A DNA stretch of 43,653 bases from Candidatus Omnitrophota bacterium (GTDB lineage Bacteria; Omnitrophota; Gorgyraeia; Tantalellales; Tantalellaceae). The notes under the pieces are model-generated. The model saw only the letters and a list, made by a program, of their open reading frames with translations, had not been told where the DNA came from and ran no database searches. Positions 1 through 8,317 of the stretch are shown one piece after another (the stretch's first letter is position 1; each line of letters begins with the position of its first letter). The stretch spans positions 1-43,653 of the forward strand of contig JAGLIU010000017.1 in assembly GCA_023142805.1 (NCBI GenBank). Direction: 5' to 3'. The translations under genes were made by a program, and so were the position numbers.

Positions 1-68
1 AAAAAGAAAATTTAGATGATTTTGCGATGTATCTATCTGGCATAGTCGAGACTTTAAAGCTGAAATAG
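1..68 (+). CDS. C-terminal end of a coiled-coil protein cut by the window edge
   Basis: An open frame enters at the left edge (codon phase from base 3) and stops at TAG 66-68. The visible residues end in ...YLSGIVETLKLK. The phase matches exactly the ORF running off the right edge (43056-43653), so on a circular molecule these are one protein. The SD of the next gene (AGGAGG, 67-72) overlaps this stop, so the two are cotranscribed. No function is recognised from this fragment. Confidence 0.6.
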   Translation, partial: KENLDDFAMYLSGIVETLKLK

Positions 69-77
69 GAGGAATAA

Positions 78-299
78 GTGGACCAATTTAAAAAAGTGAC
101 GGAAAGGGCGATGGAGCATATTGACAATGAAGAGTACGGAAAAGCTGAAAAACTTTGGCTTGGTGTGATAAAACAAGACCTGGAAGCGCTCAAGGTGTAC
201 AAGTCGCGTAGAGCAAGGGCTATGATTGAGCTATCAAAGATTAAAACCATTAAGAAAGTGCGGGAGAATGCCGTACATACCGAAGAAGGGAGTTCTTAA
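78..299 (+). CDS. Small helical hypothetical protein (73 aa)
   Basis: Starts with GTG at 78 behind AGGAGG at 67-72, a strong SD with good spacing. The protein is charged and rich in Glu and Lys, probably all helical, with no cysteine and no membrane segment. The N-terminal half (residues 5-35) looks like a helix-turn-helix hairpin of TPR type, but one repeat is too little to claim a TPR. It is the first complete gene of the rightward block after the window edge. Function unknown. Confidence 0.6.
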   Translation: MDQFKKVTERAMEHIDNEEYGKAEKLWLGVIKQDLEALKVYKSRRARAMIELSKIKTIKKVRENAVHTEEGSS

Positions 300-303
300 A
301 AAA

Positions 304-447
304 ATGAATAATAACGGAATCAAATTTTTCATAAGTCAAATTTCCTGGATTGAGGCGGTGGTTGTAATTGCTGCTCTTGTGTCCTGGGGAATATTTGTAG
401 CGGGAATATTTGTATGGAGGTTAATAGAATGGTGGTTTGTGGGATAG
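304..447 (+). CDS. Small single-pass membrane protein (47 aa)
   Basis: ATG at 304 follows a GGGAG SD near 288-292. The 47-residue product has a short polar N-terminus, then a hydrophobic stretch (about residues 14-38, including VVVIAALVSW) rich in Val, Ile, Ala and Trp, ending WWFVG. This is a clear transmembrane segment. An upstream in-frame start at 226 would add about 26 basic residues but lacks an SD and overlaps the previous gene. Tiny membrane proteins like this are common in early phage operons; function unknown. Confidence 0.5.
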   Translation: MNNNGIKFFISQISWIEAVVVIAALVSWGIFVAGIFVWRLIEWWFVG

Positions 448-524
448 TTATTTTTATGGCTGTTGTGTGTTGTGTATTCGTAACCACAACCGACACGGCT
501 TCGGAAGACACGGATATAACATGA
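429..524 (+). CDS. Overlapping tiny hydrophobic ORF (31 aa)
   Basis: An ATG-TGA frame of 32 codons begins 19 bases before the end of the preceding membrane-protein gene, in another frame. The product begins MVVCGIVIFMAVVCC, a hydrophobic segment with three cysteines, followed by a short acidic Thr/Ser/Asp tail. It could be a single-pass peptide. The coupled overlap is typical of phage operons, but the ORF is short and has no clear SD. Confidence 0.3.
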   Translation: MVVCGIVIFMAVVCCVFVTTTDTASEDTDIT

Positions 525-557
525 AAAAAGTGCTTGAAATAAAACGGAGGAATGCAA

Positions 558-1265
558 ATGTCAAAAATAGAATGGACAGATAAAACCTGGAACCCTGTAA
601 CGGGATGCGATAGAATTAGCGATGGGTGCAAAAATTGTTATGCTAGAAAAATGGCCCAGCGCTTACATGCAATGGGTTTAGAAAAATACAGGAATAATTT
701 TGAGGTAACCTGCCATCCGTTTGCCTTGAATCAGCCGCTAAAATGGAAAAAGCCTAAAAATATATTTGTAAATTCAATGAGCGATTTGTTTCACTATGAA
801 GTCTCAACAATTTTTATACTGAAAATTTTTGAAGTCATGAACAATGCGTATTGGCACAAGTTTCAAATATTGACAAAACGCTCAGAAAGGTTGCTCGAAA
901 CAATATACACGCTTCCGTGGAAAGACCACGTGTGGATGGGCGTCACTGTTGAGGATATCGGCAATCTTGATAGAATTAACAGTTTGAGAATGTGCAGGGC
1001 AAAGAACAAATTTATCTCCTTTGAGCCATTACTGGAAGATTTGGGCGAAATCAATCTTGACGGCATTGACTGGGTAATAGTCGGAGGCGAAACCGGACCA
1101 GGCGCACGGCCAATGGAAACGGAATGGGTGCTTAAAATACTACAACAATGCAAAAAACAAAATGTCCCGTTCTTTTTTAAGCATTGGGGAGGGGTTCGCA
1201 AAAAGAAAGACGACCACTTGATTTGTGGCAAGGAATTTAGAGCCAACCCCATGGAGGGCGCATGA
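558..1265 (+). CDS. DUF5131 (phage Gp37/Gp68) family protein
   Basis: The product matches the phage Gp37/Gp68 (DUF5131) family: an N-terminal WTDKTWNPVTGC followed by CKNCYA, then FVNSMSDLFH, QILTKRSER, WMGVTVED, FEPLL and IVGGETGPGARP in the family order, over the usual length of about 235 residues. Three cysteines near the N-terminus (C-x7-C-x2-C) resemble a radical-SAM-like iron-sulfur site, but the biochemical role of the family is not established. ATG 558 is chosen over ATG 552 because GGAGG at 546-550 sits 7 bases before 558 and only 1 base before 552. Its stop overlaps the next ATG. Confidence 0.85.
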   Translation: MSKIEWTDKTWNPVTGCDRISDGCKNCYARKMAQRLHAMGLEKYRNNFEVTCHPFALNQPLKWKKPKNIFVNSMSDLFHYEVSTIFILKIFEVMNNAYWHKFQILTKRSERLLETIYTLPWKDHVWMGVTVEDIGNLDRINSLRMCRAKNKFISFEPLLEDLGEINLDGIDWVIVGGETGPGARPMETEWVLKILQQCKKQNVPFFFKHWGGVRKKKDDHLICGKEFRANPMEGA

Positions 1266-1471
1266 TAGAACTTGACCCACTCGTAGCATTGGTCAACATT
1301 GTTTTGTTGCTAATTTTCTGGGTTGTCGTCAGGAAACTCCAAAGAAAGCAGCCAGACATAACCCCCGTACGTTGTGGGGAGTGCGGAAGAACATTTACAT
1401 TTGAAATAGATGGAGTCATTTGTTGCAACAAGATTTGTCCACATTGTAATATAAGGAGCAGACGGAAATGA
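1262..1471 (+). CDS. Membrane-anchored zinc-ribbon protein (69 aa)
   Basis: The ATG overlaps the TGA of the DUF5131 gene (ATGA), implying translational coupling. Residues about 7-24 form a hydrophobic segment (VALVNIVLLLIFWVVV). This is followed by a basic stretch and a compact cysteine cluster: CGEC, then a CC pair, then CPHC, consistent with one zinc ribbon on a membrane anchor. No family is recognised. Confidence 0.55.
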   Translation: MIELDPLVALVNIVLLLIFWVVVRKLQRKQPDITPVRCGECGRTFTFEIDGVICCNKICPHCNIRSRRK

Positions 1472-1800
1472 ATGTTAATTGGCAATATCCTAAAACAGAA
1501 ATTGACTATCTGGTACTGGCATCATTGCTCTGGAAAGACATCGCTGATAATGGGTATGAAAATAAAAAAGAATCTAAATACTGGAAATATGTGTGGGCCA
1601 TGAAGAGCCGGTGCCCATGCTGTGATTTTTATGAAAATTGCAGGAGTTGCCCGCTTGGAGAGGGGTATCGCTATTGCGAAACCATATACCAGGAATGGCG
1701 TAGCACATGTAGTTTCACAGGTAGAAAAAAAGCTGCTCAAAAAATATACGATCACCTAAAGCAAACAATAATAAATTTAAAATTAACAAGGGAAAAGTGA
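1468..1800 (+). CDS. Cysteine-rich hypothetical protein (110 aa)
   Basis: ATG 1468 overlaps the preceding TGA by four bases. The central part contains CPCCDFYENCRSCPLG, a dense cysteine block that probably binds a metal; the flanks are mostly helical and aromatic-rich. The C-terminal third is basic. It lies in a chain of coupled small genes leading to the primase. Related small Cys-block proteins occur in phages without assigned roles. Confidence 0.55.
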   Translation: MNVNWQYPKTEIDYLVLASLLWKDIADNGYENKKESKYWKYVWAMKSRCPCCDFYENCRSCPLGEGYRYCETIYQEWRSTCSFTGRKKAAQKIYDHLKQTIINLKLTREK

Positions 1801-1955
1801 TGTCAGCAAAAGAAGAGGTGTCTTTACGGATAGCTATTGATCCGGATTTAAAAAATGCGTTTGTGTTATTCTGTCATCTAAGAAAGTCTACACAAAAAAA
1901 ATACATTACAATATGCATACAAGCCGCTGTGGATTCCATTAAAAAGAAAGATTAA
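1800..1955 (+). CDS. Ribbon-helix-helix-like small protein (51 aa)
   Basis: The frame 1800-1955 starts with ATG overlapping TGA 1798-1800 and ends just before the primase ATG. The pattern is a short strand (VSLRIAID), then PDLKNAFVLFCHLRK, then a basic turn and a second helix (YITICIQAAVDSIKKK). That is the arrangement and length of Arc/CopG-type ribbon-helix-helix proteins, which bind DNA as dimers. It may regulate the adjacent replication gene; this is inference from fold pattern and position. Confidence 0.5.
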   Translation: MSAKEEVSLRIAIDPDLKNAFVLFCHLRKSTQKKYITICIQAAVDSIKKKD

Positions 1956-1958
1956 CAA

Positions 1959-4715
1959 ATGTCAATTGATTTCGATTTAATAAACCAAAATGCGTTAGTT
2001 GGTCTTGCCTCCCTTGTGTGTGTGTGGTTGCCAGGGGGACACCTAAAAGGCAGAGAATATGTGGCCAAAAACCCAAATAGACCAGACGATAGTGTAGGTT
2101 CTCTGAGTATTAATGTTGACACCTGTTTATGGTCCGATTTCGCAGTACCTGGAATTGGCGGTAATGACCCGGTGTCATTATATGCGTTTGTGTTCAATCT
2201 CAAACAAGGCGAAGCTGCCAAGAAATTGCAGGGAGAATTAAATATTGTTCCCCTTAAATCAATTGAGGCACCCAAACAACAGACGAACCCATGGATACCA
2301 ATAGTTCCAGTCCTTCCATCGGCACCACCACCACCAAAGGAATATTGTAGGAAAAACGGAAAAAATAATGGCCTTAAAAAATATCCTATAATAGAATACT
2401 ACAAATACAAAACTAAAAAAGGCGACCTGGCAGGGTACACGTTTCGGATTAAAAACGAGCACGGAAAAAAAGAGGTGCTCCCCTTGACATATTGTAAGAG
2501 CGGCACAAAATTGAGCTGGAGGTTTAAATCTTGGTCTACACCAAGGCCAATATACAAACTTGACAGATTGGTAGCCAACAAAACCGCCCAGGTTCTGGTG
2601 GTCGAAGGTGAGAAATGCGCTGATGCGGCAACAATGCTATTTGAAAACCATAGTAACATTGTGCCCATAGCATGGATAGGTGGAGGCAAAGGTGTTAATA
2701 ATATAAAGTGGCTTCCTCTAAAAAACAGAAAAGTTATTTTCTGGCCCGATGCGGATTCGCAGAAATATGAGAATTCCCACAAAAACGCAGGTGAAGAAAG
2801 GGCTTTTGTGGATCAGCCCGGACCTATGGCAATGATAAAGATTTACAATATGGTAGTTCGAGGTGTAAAGGGGGCGCGAATTATTGTCCCTCCTCCTCCA
2901 TACCGTGATGGGTGGGATATTGCTGACGCTATAGAAAGTGGGTGGGACGCTGAAAAAGTGCTTGACTTTATAAAAAACAATATTGTTGATTTTGACAGCC
3001 TTTCCCAGAAGCCGAGAAAGATTGCGGTTAACTCAGTACAACAACCGTTTAAATGCCTTGGATATAATTCAAATGCAAAAACTATTGTATACTACTACCT
3101 CCCAGCGGGGACGCTTAAAGTGATAGAACTCACGGCAAATGGTCACGGCAAAATGAATTTGCTTTCACTCGCTCCTATCACATATTTTGAACGAGAATAC
3201 CCCGCCAAAAACGGCGCTGATTACATGGCGGCCGCTGATGACATGATTAGACACAGCGAAAAGTCAGGACTCTATGACCCGCTTAGGTGTAGGGGGCGTG
3301 GCGCTTGGTTTGACAAGGGGAGAACTGTTTTGCATATAGGAAACAAGCTAATAGTTGACGGCAGGGAATGCCAGATTGAAGATTTTGATTCTTATTACAT
3401 ATATGAGGCTGAAATTCCTACAGAAAATATGGATTATTTTATTAGGGAGCCGCTTAAAGTGTCGGAGTCGCAAAAACTTATAGAGATTACTGACATGTTT
3501 TCCTGGGAAAAAAGCATTAGCTCCAAACTGTTTGCTGGTTGGCTTGTTCTTGCTCCAATTTGTGGCGCTGTAGACTGGAGGCCTCACATATGGCTTACCG
3601 GCGAATCTGGTACTGGCAAGACCTGGATTCAAGAAAGAGTTATACCGCCAATTCTTGGCAAGGCCGTGCTAAATGTTTCGTCAAACAGTACTGAAGCTGG
3701 CATTAGAATGTCATTGACAAACGACGCTTTTCCGGTAACGTTCGATGAAGCCGAGGCCGAAACGAAAAGGGCGTCAATCCGCATTCAAGAAATTGTGGAG
3801 CTTGCAAGAAAATCATCAAGTAATGGAATGGCTTCCATTGTCAAGGGCTCGGCGAGTGGGCAAGCAATTGCGTATGTTATTAGGTCATGTTTTTTGTTTG
3901 CTTCCGTAAATCCATCAATTGATCAGCAGGCAGATGTGAGTAGGATAACACTACTAAAGCTTGTTAAGCGCGGCGACTATGAAGATGGCAGCAAGTTTGA
4001 TGATCTCAAAAACGAGGTTTCAGAAGTGTTGACAGACAAGTTTTGCGCTCAATTACGTGCGAGATCAATAACGCTCATCCCAACAATAAGAAAAAATGCC
4101 GAAATATTTTCAACGGCAATGTCAAGAATTTTTAAGAGCAAACGCACCGGGGACCAGATGGGTACGCTACTCGCTGGCGCTTTTTCTCTTAGGTCCGATA
4201 AGGTAATAGGTTTGGGTGCCGCATTAAAATGGGCTGAGTCAGTGAATTGGGACGATGGCACTGTATCAGACAATGCGCCAGATCAAAACCGGTGTATGGA
4301 GGCGATATTGCAACAGGTCGTGTCTATAGATTCGGGTGGGAAAACTGAGGCTGTAGGTTCTCTCATTCGCAAAGCCGGGCGGCCACGGCAGGCCACGGCT
4401 GACGTTGCAAATGATAACGAGATAGAAAACATTCGCATAGCAGCACGGGAGGTACTGCGAAAACATGGAATAACTACTGTGTTGCCATGTGGTAGCCAGT
4501 CGTACTATGTGGCTTTTGCGTGTAGCCATGCACTACTCAAGCGGTTGCTAAGTGAAACGCCTTGGGGAACGGGGTACAGGCACATACTCATGAGGCATGA
4601 CGGAGCAGAAGTCAAGAACGCTGTGTTCGCAGATAAGCGCAGATCGGCAGCAATATTAATACCGTATTGGATTATTTTTCCGGAGGATTTTGAAGATGAA
4701 CAAAGCAGATTTTAA
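1959..4715 (+). CDS. TOPRIM primase fused to AAA+ helicase (918 aa)
   Basis: Large replication protein. Residues about 1-100 look like a DNA-binding or regulatory head. A TOPRIM core follows, with VVEGEK near residues 214-219 and WPDAD near 262-266, the acidic motifs of primases and topoisomerases. The C-terminal half carries a P-loop (GESGTGKT, near residue 548) and a Walker B-like FDEAEAE (near 593), as in DUF927/D5-type phage helicases. It probably primes and unwinds phage DNA at the fork. It is the only primase or replicative helicase candidate here, and there is no phage DNA polymerase, so host polymerase is likely recruited. No strong SD precedes ATG 1959; the gene follows the RHH gene closely. 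Confidence 0.85.
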   Translation: MSIDFDLINQNALVGLASLVCVWLPGGHLKGREYVAKNPNRPDDSVGSLSINVDTCLWSDFAVPGIGGNDPVSLYAFVFNLKQGEAAKKLQGELNIVPLKSIEAPKQQTNPWIPIVPVLPSAPPPPKEYCRKNGKNNGLKKYPIIEYYKYKTKKGDLAGYTFRIKNEHGKKEVLPLTYCKSGTKLSWRFKSWSTPRPIYKLDRLVANKTAQVLVVEGEKCADAATMLFENHSNIVPIAWIGGGKGVNNIKWLPLKNRKVIFWPDADSQKYENSHKNAGEERAFVDQPGPMAMIKIYNMVVRGVKGARIIVPPPPYRDGWDIADAIESGWDAEKVLDFIKNNIVDFDSLSQKPRKIAVNSVQQPFKCLGYNSNAKTIVYYYLPAGTLKVIELTANGHGKMNLLSLAPITYFEREYPAKNGADYMAAADDMIRHSEKSGLYDPLRCRGRGAWFDKGRTVLHIGNKLIVDGRECQIEDFDSYYIYEAEIPTENMDYFIREPLKVSESQKLIEITDMFSWEKSISSKLFAGWLVLAPICGAVDWRPHIWLTGESGTGKTWIQERVIPPILGKAVLNVSSNSTEAGIRMSLTNDAFPVTFDEAEAETKRASIRIQEIVELARKSSSNGMASIVKGSASGQAIAYVIRSCFLFASVNPSIDQQADVSRITLLKLVKRGDYEDGSKFDDLKNEVSEVLTDKFCAQLRARSITLIPTIRKNAEIFSTAMSRIFKSKRTGDQMGTLLAGAFSLRSDKVIGLGAALKWAESVNWDDGTVSDNAPDQNRCMEAILQQVVSIDSGGKTEAVGSLIRKAGRPRQATADVANDNEIENIRIAAREVLRKHGITTVLPCGSQSYYVAFACSHALLKRLLSETPWGTGYRHILMRHDGAEVKNAVFADKRRSAAILIPYWIIFPEDFEDEQSRF

Positions 4716-5199
4716 ACTAAGTGCGCTTGATATTGAATTAGCGGTGGTTGAATTTTTTAACCCAAGACAAAATCTAATTGTTCCAAATGTGTGGTGGTCG
4801 TATTTTAAACACGAGTGCGATTTGCTTGTGTTGACAAAATCAAACTATGCCTATGAGATTGAAATCAAGACTACTCTCTCAGATTTGAAAAAAGATTTAT
4901 TAAAAAAACACGGGCATTACGATCACAAAATTAAAAGATTGTATTTTGCGATTCCCGAAAGCTTGGAAAAACACATTGTGCATATCCCAGAAAGGGCGGG
5001 GGTGCTGGCCGTAAAGCCAAGGCAAGGCAGGACGTTTTCTGGTGAAAAAATTATCTATACCCACCTGAGTGTTTTAAGAAAAGCCAAAGACACATCGAAA
5101 TATAAATTCTCAAATGAAGATAGATATAATTTAGCCAGACTTGGCACAATGCGAGTTTGGAAGCTGAAACAAAAGTTACAAGGAGGCAAAAATGTGTGA
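4696..5199 (+). CDS. MmcB-like / PD-(D/E)XK-type nuclease-fold protein
   Basis: The motif CDLLVLTKSNYAYEIEIKTT matches the D-x(n)-ExK catalytic signature of restriction-endonuclease-fold proteins related to MmcB: Asp in the first strand, then E-I-K. The surroundings (WWSYFKHECD, HGHYDHKIKRLYFAIPE) also fit that group. ATG 4696 has GGAGG at 4682-4686 in range; an in-frame TTG at 4690 is less likely. It overlaps the end of the primase-helicase gene by 20 bases, so the two are probably coupled. Likely a DNA-processing nuclease, substrate unknown. Confidence 0.6.
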   Translation: MNKADFKLSALDIELAVVEFFNPRQNLIVPNVWWSYFKHECDLLVLTKSNYAYEIEIKTTLSDLKKDLLKKHGHYDHKIKRLYFAIPESLEKHIVHIPERAGVLAVKPRQGRTFSGEKIIYTHLSVLRKAKDTSKYKFSNEDRYNLARLGTMRVWKLKQKLQGGKNV

Positions 5200-5731
5200 A
5201 ATAAGCGTAGAGGTTCTAAGCGAAAACGGATACCACCAAGCCATGTTGGGATTGTCCCTAAACAAAGATCAGCCCGTAGAAAAAATGGGAGATGTTGCAA
5301 ACAAATTGTGTGATAAAGACGGCGGCCACAATAAATTTATGGAACAAATAATTGTATGGCTAATGGTTCGCGCACCGCGCTACTGGTGGCAAGAAGCGGA
5401 TACTTACAGAATGTCAAGCAAGAGTAGCCAGTCAACTATGCACACCATTCTGAGCAACAGGTTGGCCCCACAAAATTTTGAATTGGACAGTGTGACACAT
5501 GAAACCCTTGATTTTTGCAATTATTTTATACGCAACAATAAATTGTTTGAGCTTAAGCGAGTGCTTCCAGAGGGTTTCATGCAAAAAAGAATGTGGATGC
5601 TTTCGTACAAAGCCATTAGGAATATTGTTTTGCAAAGAAAAAACCACAGATTACCACATTGGACAAAACTTATATCAGTGCTTCGCAACAATTTGAAGCA
5701 TCCAGAACTTTTACCATTTGACAAGGAGTGA
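5192..5731 (+). CDS. ThyX-like phage protein (179 aa)
   Basis: The segment FMEQIIVWLMVRAPRYWWQE, then DTYRMSSKSSQSTMHT, and the C-terminal MLSYKAIRNIVLQRKNHRLPHW resemble a widespread phage family related to the flavin-dependent thymidylate synthase ThyX. In that family the R-x(n)-S motif is rearranged and an RxNHRLPxW block is conserved. It is unclear whether it still makes dTMP. An AGGAGG SD sits at 5181-5186. The gene overlaps the upstream nuclease gene by 8 bases. Confidence 0.5.
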   Translation: MCEISVEVLSENGYHQAMLGLSLNKDQPVEKMGDVANKLCDKDGGHNKFMEQIIVWLMVRAPRYWWQEADTYRMSSKSSQSTMHTILSNRLAPQNFELDSVTHETLDFCNYFIRNNKLFELKRVLPEGFMQKRMWMLSYKAIRNIVLQRKNHRLPHWTKLISVLRNNLKHPELLPFDKE

Positions 5732-5734
5732 AAA

Positions 5735-6337
5735 ATGTACAGCCCATTCGAAAGCGGAATAACATATCATGGAGATAGTGCCAATGATCCCATGATTGAA
5801 AACTTTAGCTATGTTGGCGAACCAATATCAATAGAAACCATGAAACCCATGTGGCGCATTACAAAAGGAAACATGAGGCTCAAAAGCAATTGTCCATCTG
5901 GGGGATTTGCTGAAATTAATGAGACTATGCGTGTTGTGTGGTCCGGAAAAGCATATTACAAAACGTGTATATCTGTTTCGTTTACAAAAAAAGATATGAA
6001 AATGATTAATGATTACGAGGGGTTCCACATTATGTTTAGATATCAAAACTCAGATAATTTATATGTGGCATCTATTAGAAATGACCAGAGAATCGTTGTA
6101 AAAAAAAAGGTAAATGGAATTTACAAAACGTTGTTTGAGGTTGGTTTTGTTCATGTTGTAAACGAAATAATTAACGCATCCCTGCAAATTGACGAAGGCT
6201 ATTTGGACTTGGTGGTAAATGGTGTTTGTTGTACTGTCGACTTTCCTGGCAACGAACTACCGTACGGCTCCATTGGGTTTAGGGGCGATAATTTAACCGC
6301 AGAAATTCACAAAGTTTCAGCAGGAATTTTGAAATGA
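5735..6337 (+). CDS. LamG/jelly-roll-like protein (200 aa)
   Basis: The sequence is almost all beta: alternating strands with YEGFHIMFRYQNSDNLYVAS, then VNGIYKTLFEV, a LQIDEGYLDLVVNG strand pair and GSIGFRGDN near the end. This is the pattern of concanavalin-like jelly rolls (laminin G or 3-keto-disaccharide hydrolase type) that bind carbohydrate. A sugar-binding protein inside a replication block is unexpected. It has no signal peptide. SD AAGGAG lies at 5723-5728; the ATG of the next gene overlaps its TGA. Confidence 0.5.
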   Translation: MYSPFESGITYHGDSANDPMIENFSYVGEPISIETMKPMWRITKGNMRLKSNCPSGGFAEINETMRVVWSGKAYYKTCISVSFTKKDMKMINDYEGFHIMFRYQNSDNLYVASIRNDQRIVVKKKVNGIYKTLFEVGFVHVVNEIINASLQIDEGYLDLVVNGVCCTVDFPGNELPYGSIGFRGDNLTAEIHKVSAGILK

Positions 6338-6516
6338 ATATAGAACAAATTTGTGCTATAATCAAAGAGGAGCTTGCACTACTAAGCATACTCAAGCGGC
6401 CAGAACACGGGCAAATGTTAATTGACAATGTAAGAATTAGATTAAAGATGAACCCAAGGGAATACTGTGAACACAAACCACTCTCTGAGACTATACCAGC
6501 AAAAAGCAGAAAATGA
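6334..6516 (+). CDS. Small hypothetical protein (60 aa)
   Basis: ATG overlaps the TGA of the jelly-roll gene. The product is helical and charged (EQICAIIKEELALLSILKRPEHG). Its last 50 bases overlap the start of the SF2 helicase gene in another frame. No family is recognised; both overlaps are typical of a translated phage gene. Confidence 0.45.
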   Translation: MNIEQICAIIKEELALLSILKRPEHGQMLIDNVRIRLKMNPREYCEHKPLSETIPAKSRK

Positions 6517-7897
6517 CATTAGGATAGCGCTTAGAAAAGGCTGCAAAGCTCCGTTGTTAGTGCTGCCAACGGGATCGGGTAAAACACATATATTTACATC
6601 GATAGCGTCCAAGGCGGCTCAACGAGGAAACCGAACGCTGATAATAGTACACCGTTCTTTTCTCTGGGAGCAAGTAAGTAGTAAGCTGACAGACATAGGC
6701 GTTGAGCACGGCATCATTGCGCCGGGGCGTACGAGCACAGCGGACAAAATACAAATAGCATCAGTTGACACATTGATTAGAAGGCTTGACAAAACCACAA
6801 AGCCAGACATAATAATATATGATGAGGCACATCACGTAGTTGCTGGTAATAAATGGGGGCGTGTTGCCGAGTATTGGCCTGATGTACCAATAATAGGCGT
6901 TACGGCTACGCCTGTCAGAACCAGTGGACAGGGCTTGGGTGTTGGCTCTAATGGATATTTTGACCATCTAATCATAGGCGCTCAAATATCTGACTTGTCT
7001 CCTGAGTATATCGCTCCTTGTAAATTATTTGCCCCTACAGATATTGATCTATCCGGTGTAAAACGAGTGGCGGGAGATTACGACAGAAAGGAAGTCGGAA
7101 AACGAGTTGACACAAAAAAGATATACGGCTCTGTGCCAGGACACTACAAACTGATTTGCTATGGAGTTCCTGCAATAGCGTTTTGTGTGTCCATCAAGCA
7201 CGCTGAACACGTGTCCGAGGAATTTCAATCCGCTGGCATATCCTCCGCTTCTGTTTCTGGGAAAACCCCCAAAAACAGAAGGGAATATCTTTTTGATGCG
7301 TTGGCACGAGGGAAAATCATGGTGTTGACTTCATGCGATCTGGTAAGCGAGGGGTTTGATGTGCCTATTTGCGGATGCGCCATTTGCTTGCGCCCGACGC
7401 AATCACTTGGCCTTTGCTTACAGCAATGGGGGAGACCAGCGCGGCCGTACCCAGGTAAGAAGTGGGCTTACATACTGGACCATGTAGGGAATTATACTAG
7501 GCACGGAATGCCAAATGCTTATAGAGAATGGAGTTTGGAAGGCGCAAAACACAACCCAACAACCTCAAACGAGGAGGGTGTGGTAGCTGTTAGGACATGC
7601 CCAGTTTGCTTTAATGTTCACGCTCCAGCCCCAGTGTGTCCGGAGTGTAGCCATGTGTATGCGAACATGGGGAGGTTGCCCGAAACCGATGAACGTATTA
7701 GGTTAAGAGAAATTGAAATGGAAAAAGTTAAGGAGAATTTAAAAAAGCAAGATATAAAATTTCAGCGTGGAGGGTGTAGGTCGCTTGAGGAACTAGAGGA
7801 GTTTGCAAGGATTCATAACTACAAATCTGGATGGGCTCGCCATGTCTGGCAGTCCAGACAAAAGAAAGTGAGTAAATATGCAGTATGTAACTATTGA
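6467..7897 (+). CDS. SF2 DEAH-box helicase with C-terminal zinc ribbon
   Basis: A full set of superfamily 2 motifs is visible: Q-motif-like SLRLYQQKAENDI, Walker A LPTGSGKT (about residues 33-40), DEAH (about 119-122), VTATP, and motif VI QQWGRPARP (about 319-327). A CPVC...CPEC zinc ribbon follows near residues 379-395, as in RadD-type helicases. The 476-residue length fits. It probably remodels replication or recombination intermediates. Start GTG 6467 lies behind AAGGG at 6456-6460, inside the preceding gene. Confidence 0.85.
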   Translation: MNTNHSLRLYQQKAENDIRIALRKGCKAPLLVLPTGSGKTHIFTSIASKAAQRGNRTLIIVHRSFLWEQVSSKLTDIGVEHGIIAPGRTSTADKIQIASVDTLIRRLDKTTKPDIIIYDEAHHVVAGNKWGRVAEYWPDVPIIGVTATPVRTSGQGLGVGSNGYFDHLIIGAQISDLSPEYIAPCKLFAPTDIDLSGVKRVAGDYDRKEVGKRVDTKKIYGSVPGHYKLICYGVPAIAFCVSIKHAEHVSEEFQSAGISSASVSGKTPKNRREYLFDALARGKIMVLTSCDLVSEGFDVPICGCAICLRPTQSLGLCLQQWGRPARPYPGKKWAYILDHVGNYTRHGMPNAYREWSLEGAKHNPTTSNEEGVVAVRTCPVCFNVHAPAPVCPECSHVYANMGRLPETDERIRLREIEMEKVKENLKKQDIKFQRGGCRSLEELEEFARIHNYKSGWARHVWQSRQKKVSKYAVCNY

Positions 7898-7958
7898 CCA
7901 AGTTAAAAAAGCATTTTTTAATACTATTTGTTGTATCATATGTGAAGGAGGAAAATAA
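7878..7958 (+). CDS. Possible 26-aa peptide ORF
   Basis: The frame runs from ATG 7878 to TAA 7956-7958 between the helicase and ASCH genes, overlapping the helicase end by 20 bases and the next ATG by one base (TAATG). The product ends CCIICEGGK. Overlap at both ends suggests coupling, but it is very short and may only carry the SD of the next gene. Confidence 0.2.
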   Translation: MQYVTIDQVKKAFFNTICCIICEGGK

Positions 7959-8317
7959 TGCCAGGGTATAATTTTAAAGAAAGATTTGCCAGCATGATAG
8001 AATCAGGTGACAAAAGACAAACAATAAGAGCAATCCGGAAAGATGGGTGGGTCCCAAAAGTGGGCAGTACGGCTTACTGCTACACCGGAATGAGGACTAA
8101 AAAATGTCGTAAGTTGGGTGAATTTAAGATTAAGTCGGTGCACTCCATTAAAATAGGCAGATATGGCTATAGCTGTGTCTCTATTTTTGAAAAAGAAAAT
8201 AGTTTTAAAATGGAAAGATTTGCAAAGGCAGATGGGTTTGACACGTGGGAGGACCTGACTTGCTTTTTTATCAAAACTCACGCTCTCCCATTCAGGGGGC
8301 TCTTGATAAAATGGTAA
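7958..8317 (+). CDS. ASCH-domain protein (119 aa)
   Basis: The N-terminus YNFKERFASMIESGDKRQTIR and the length match ASCH domains, where a beta barrel carries the conserved GxKxxTIR motif; GDKRQTIRAIRK is clearly visible. ASCH proteins bind RNA or nucleosides, and some are nucleases or amidohydrolases; in phages they are common but uncharacterised. The SD GGAGG at 7947-7951 precedes the ATG. The stop overlaps the start of the VRR-NUC gene. Confidence 0.7.
   Translation: MPGYNFKERFASMIESGDKRQTIRAIRKDGWVPKVGSTAYCYTGMRTKKCRKLGEFKIKSVHSIKIGRYGYSCVSIFEKENSFKMERFAKADGFDTWEDLTCFFIKTHALPFRGLLIKW

Noticed and set aside
521..583. 20-aa ORF starting MKKVLEIKRR
   Set aside because: Very short, overlaps the start of the DUF5131 gene and carries only its SD region.
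863..1252. 129-codon minus-strand ORF opposite the DUF5131 gene
   Set aside because: Shadow ORF; the plus-strand product is a recognised family.
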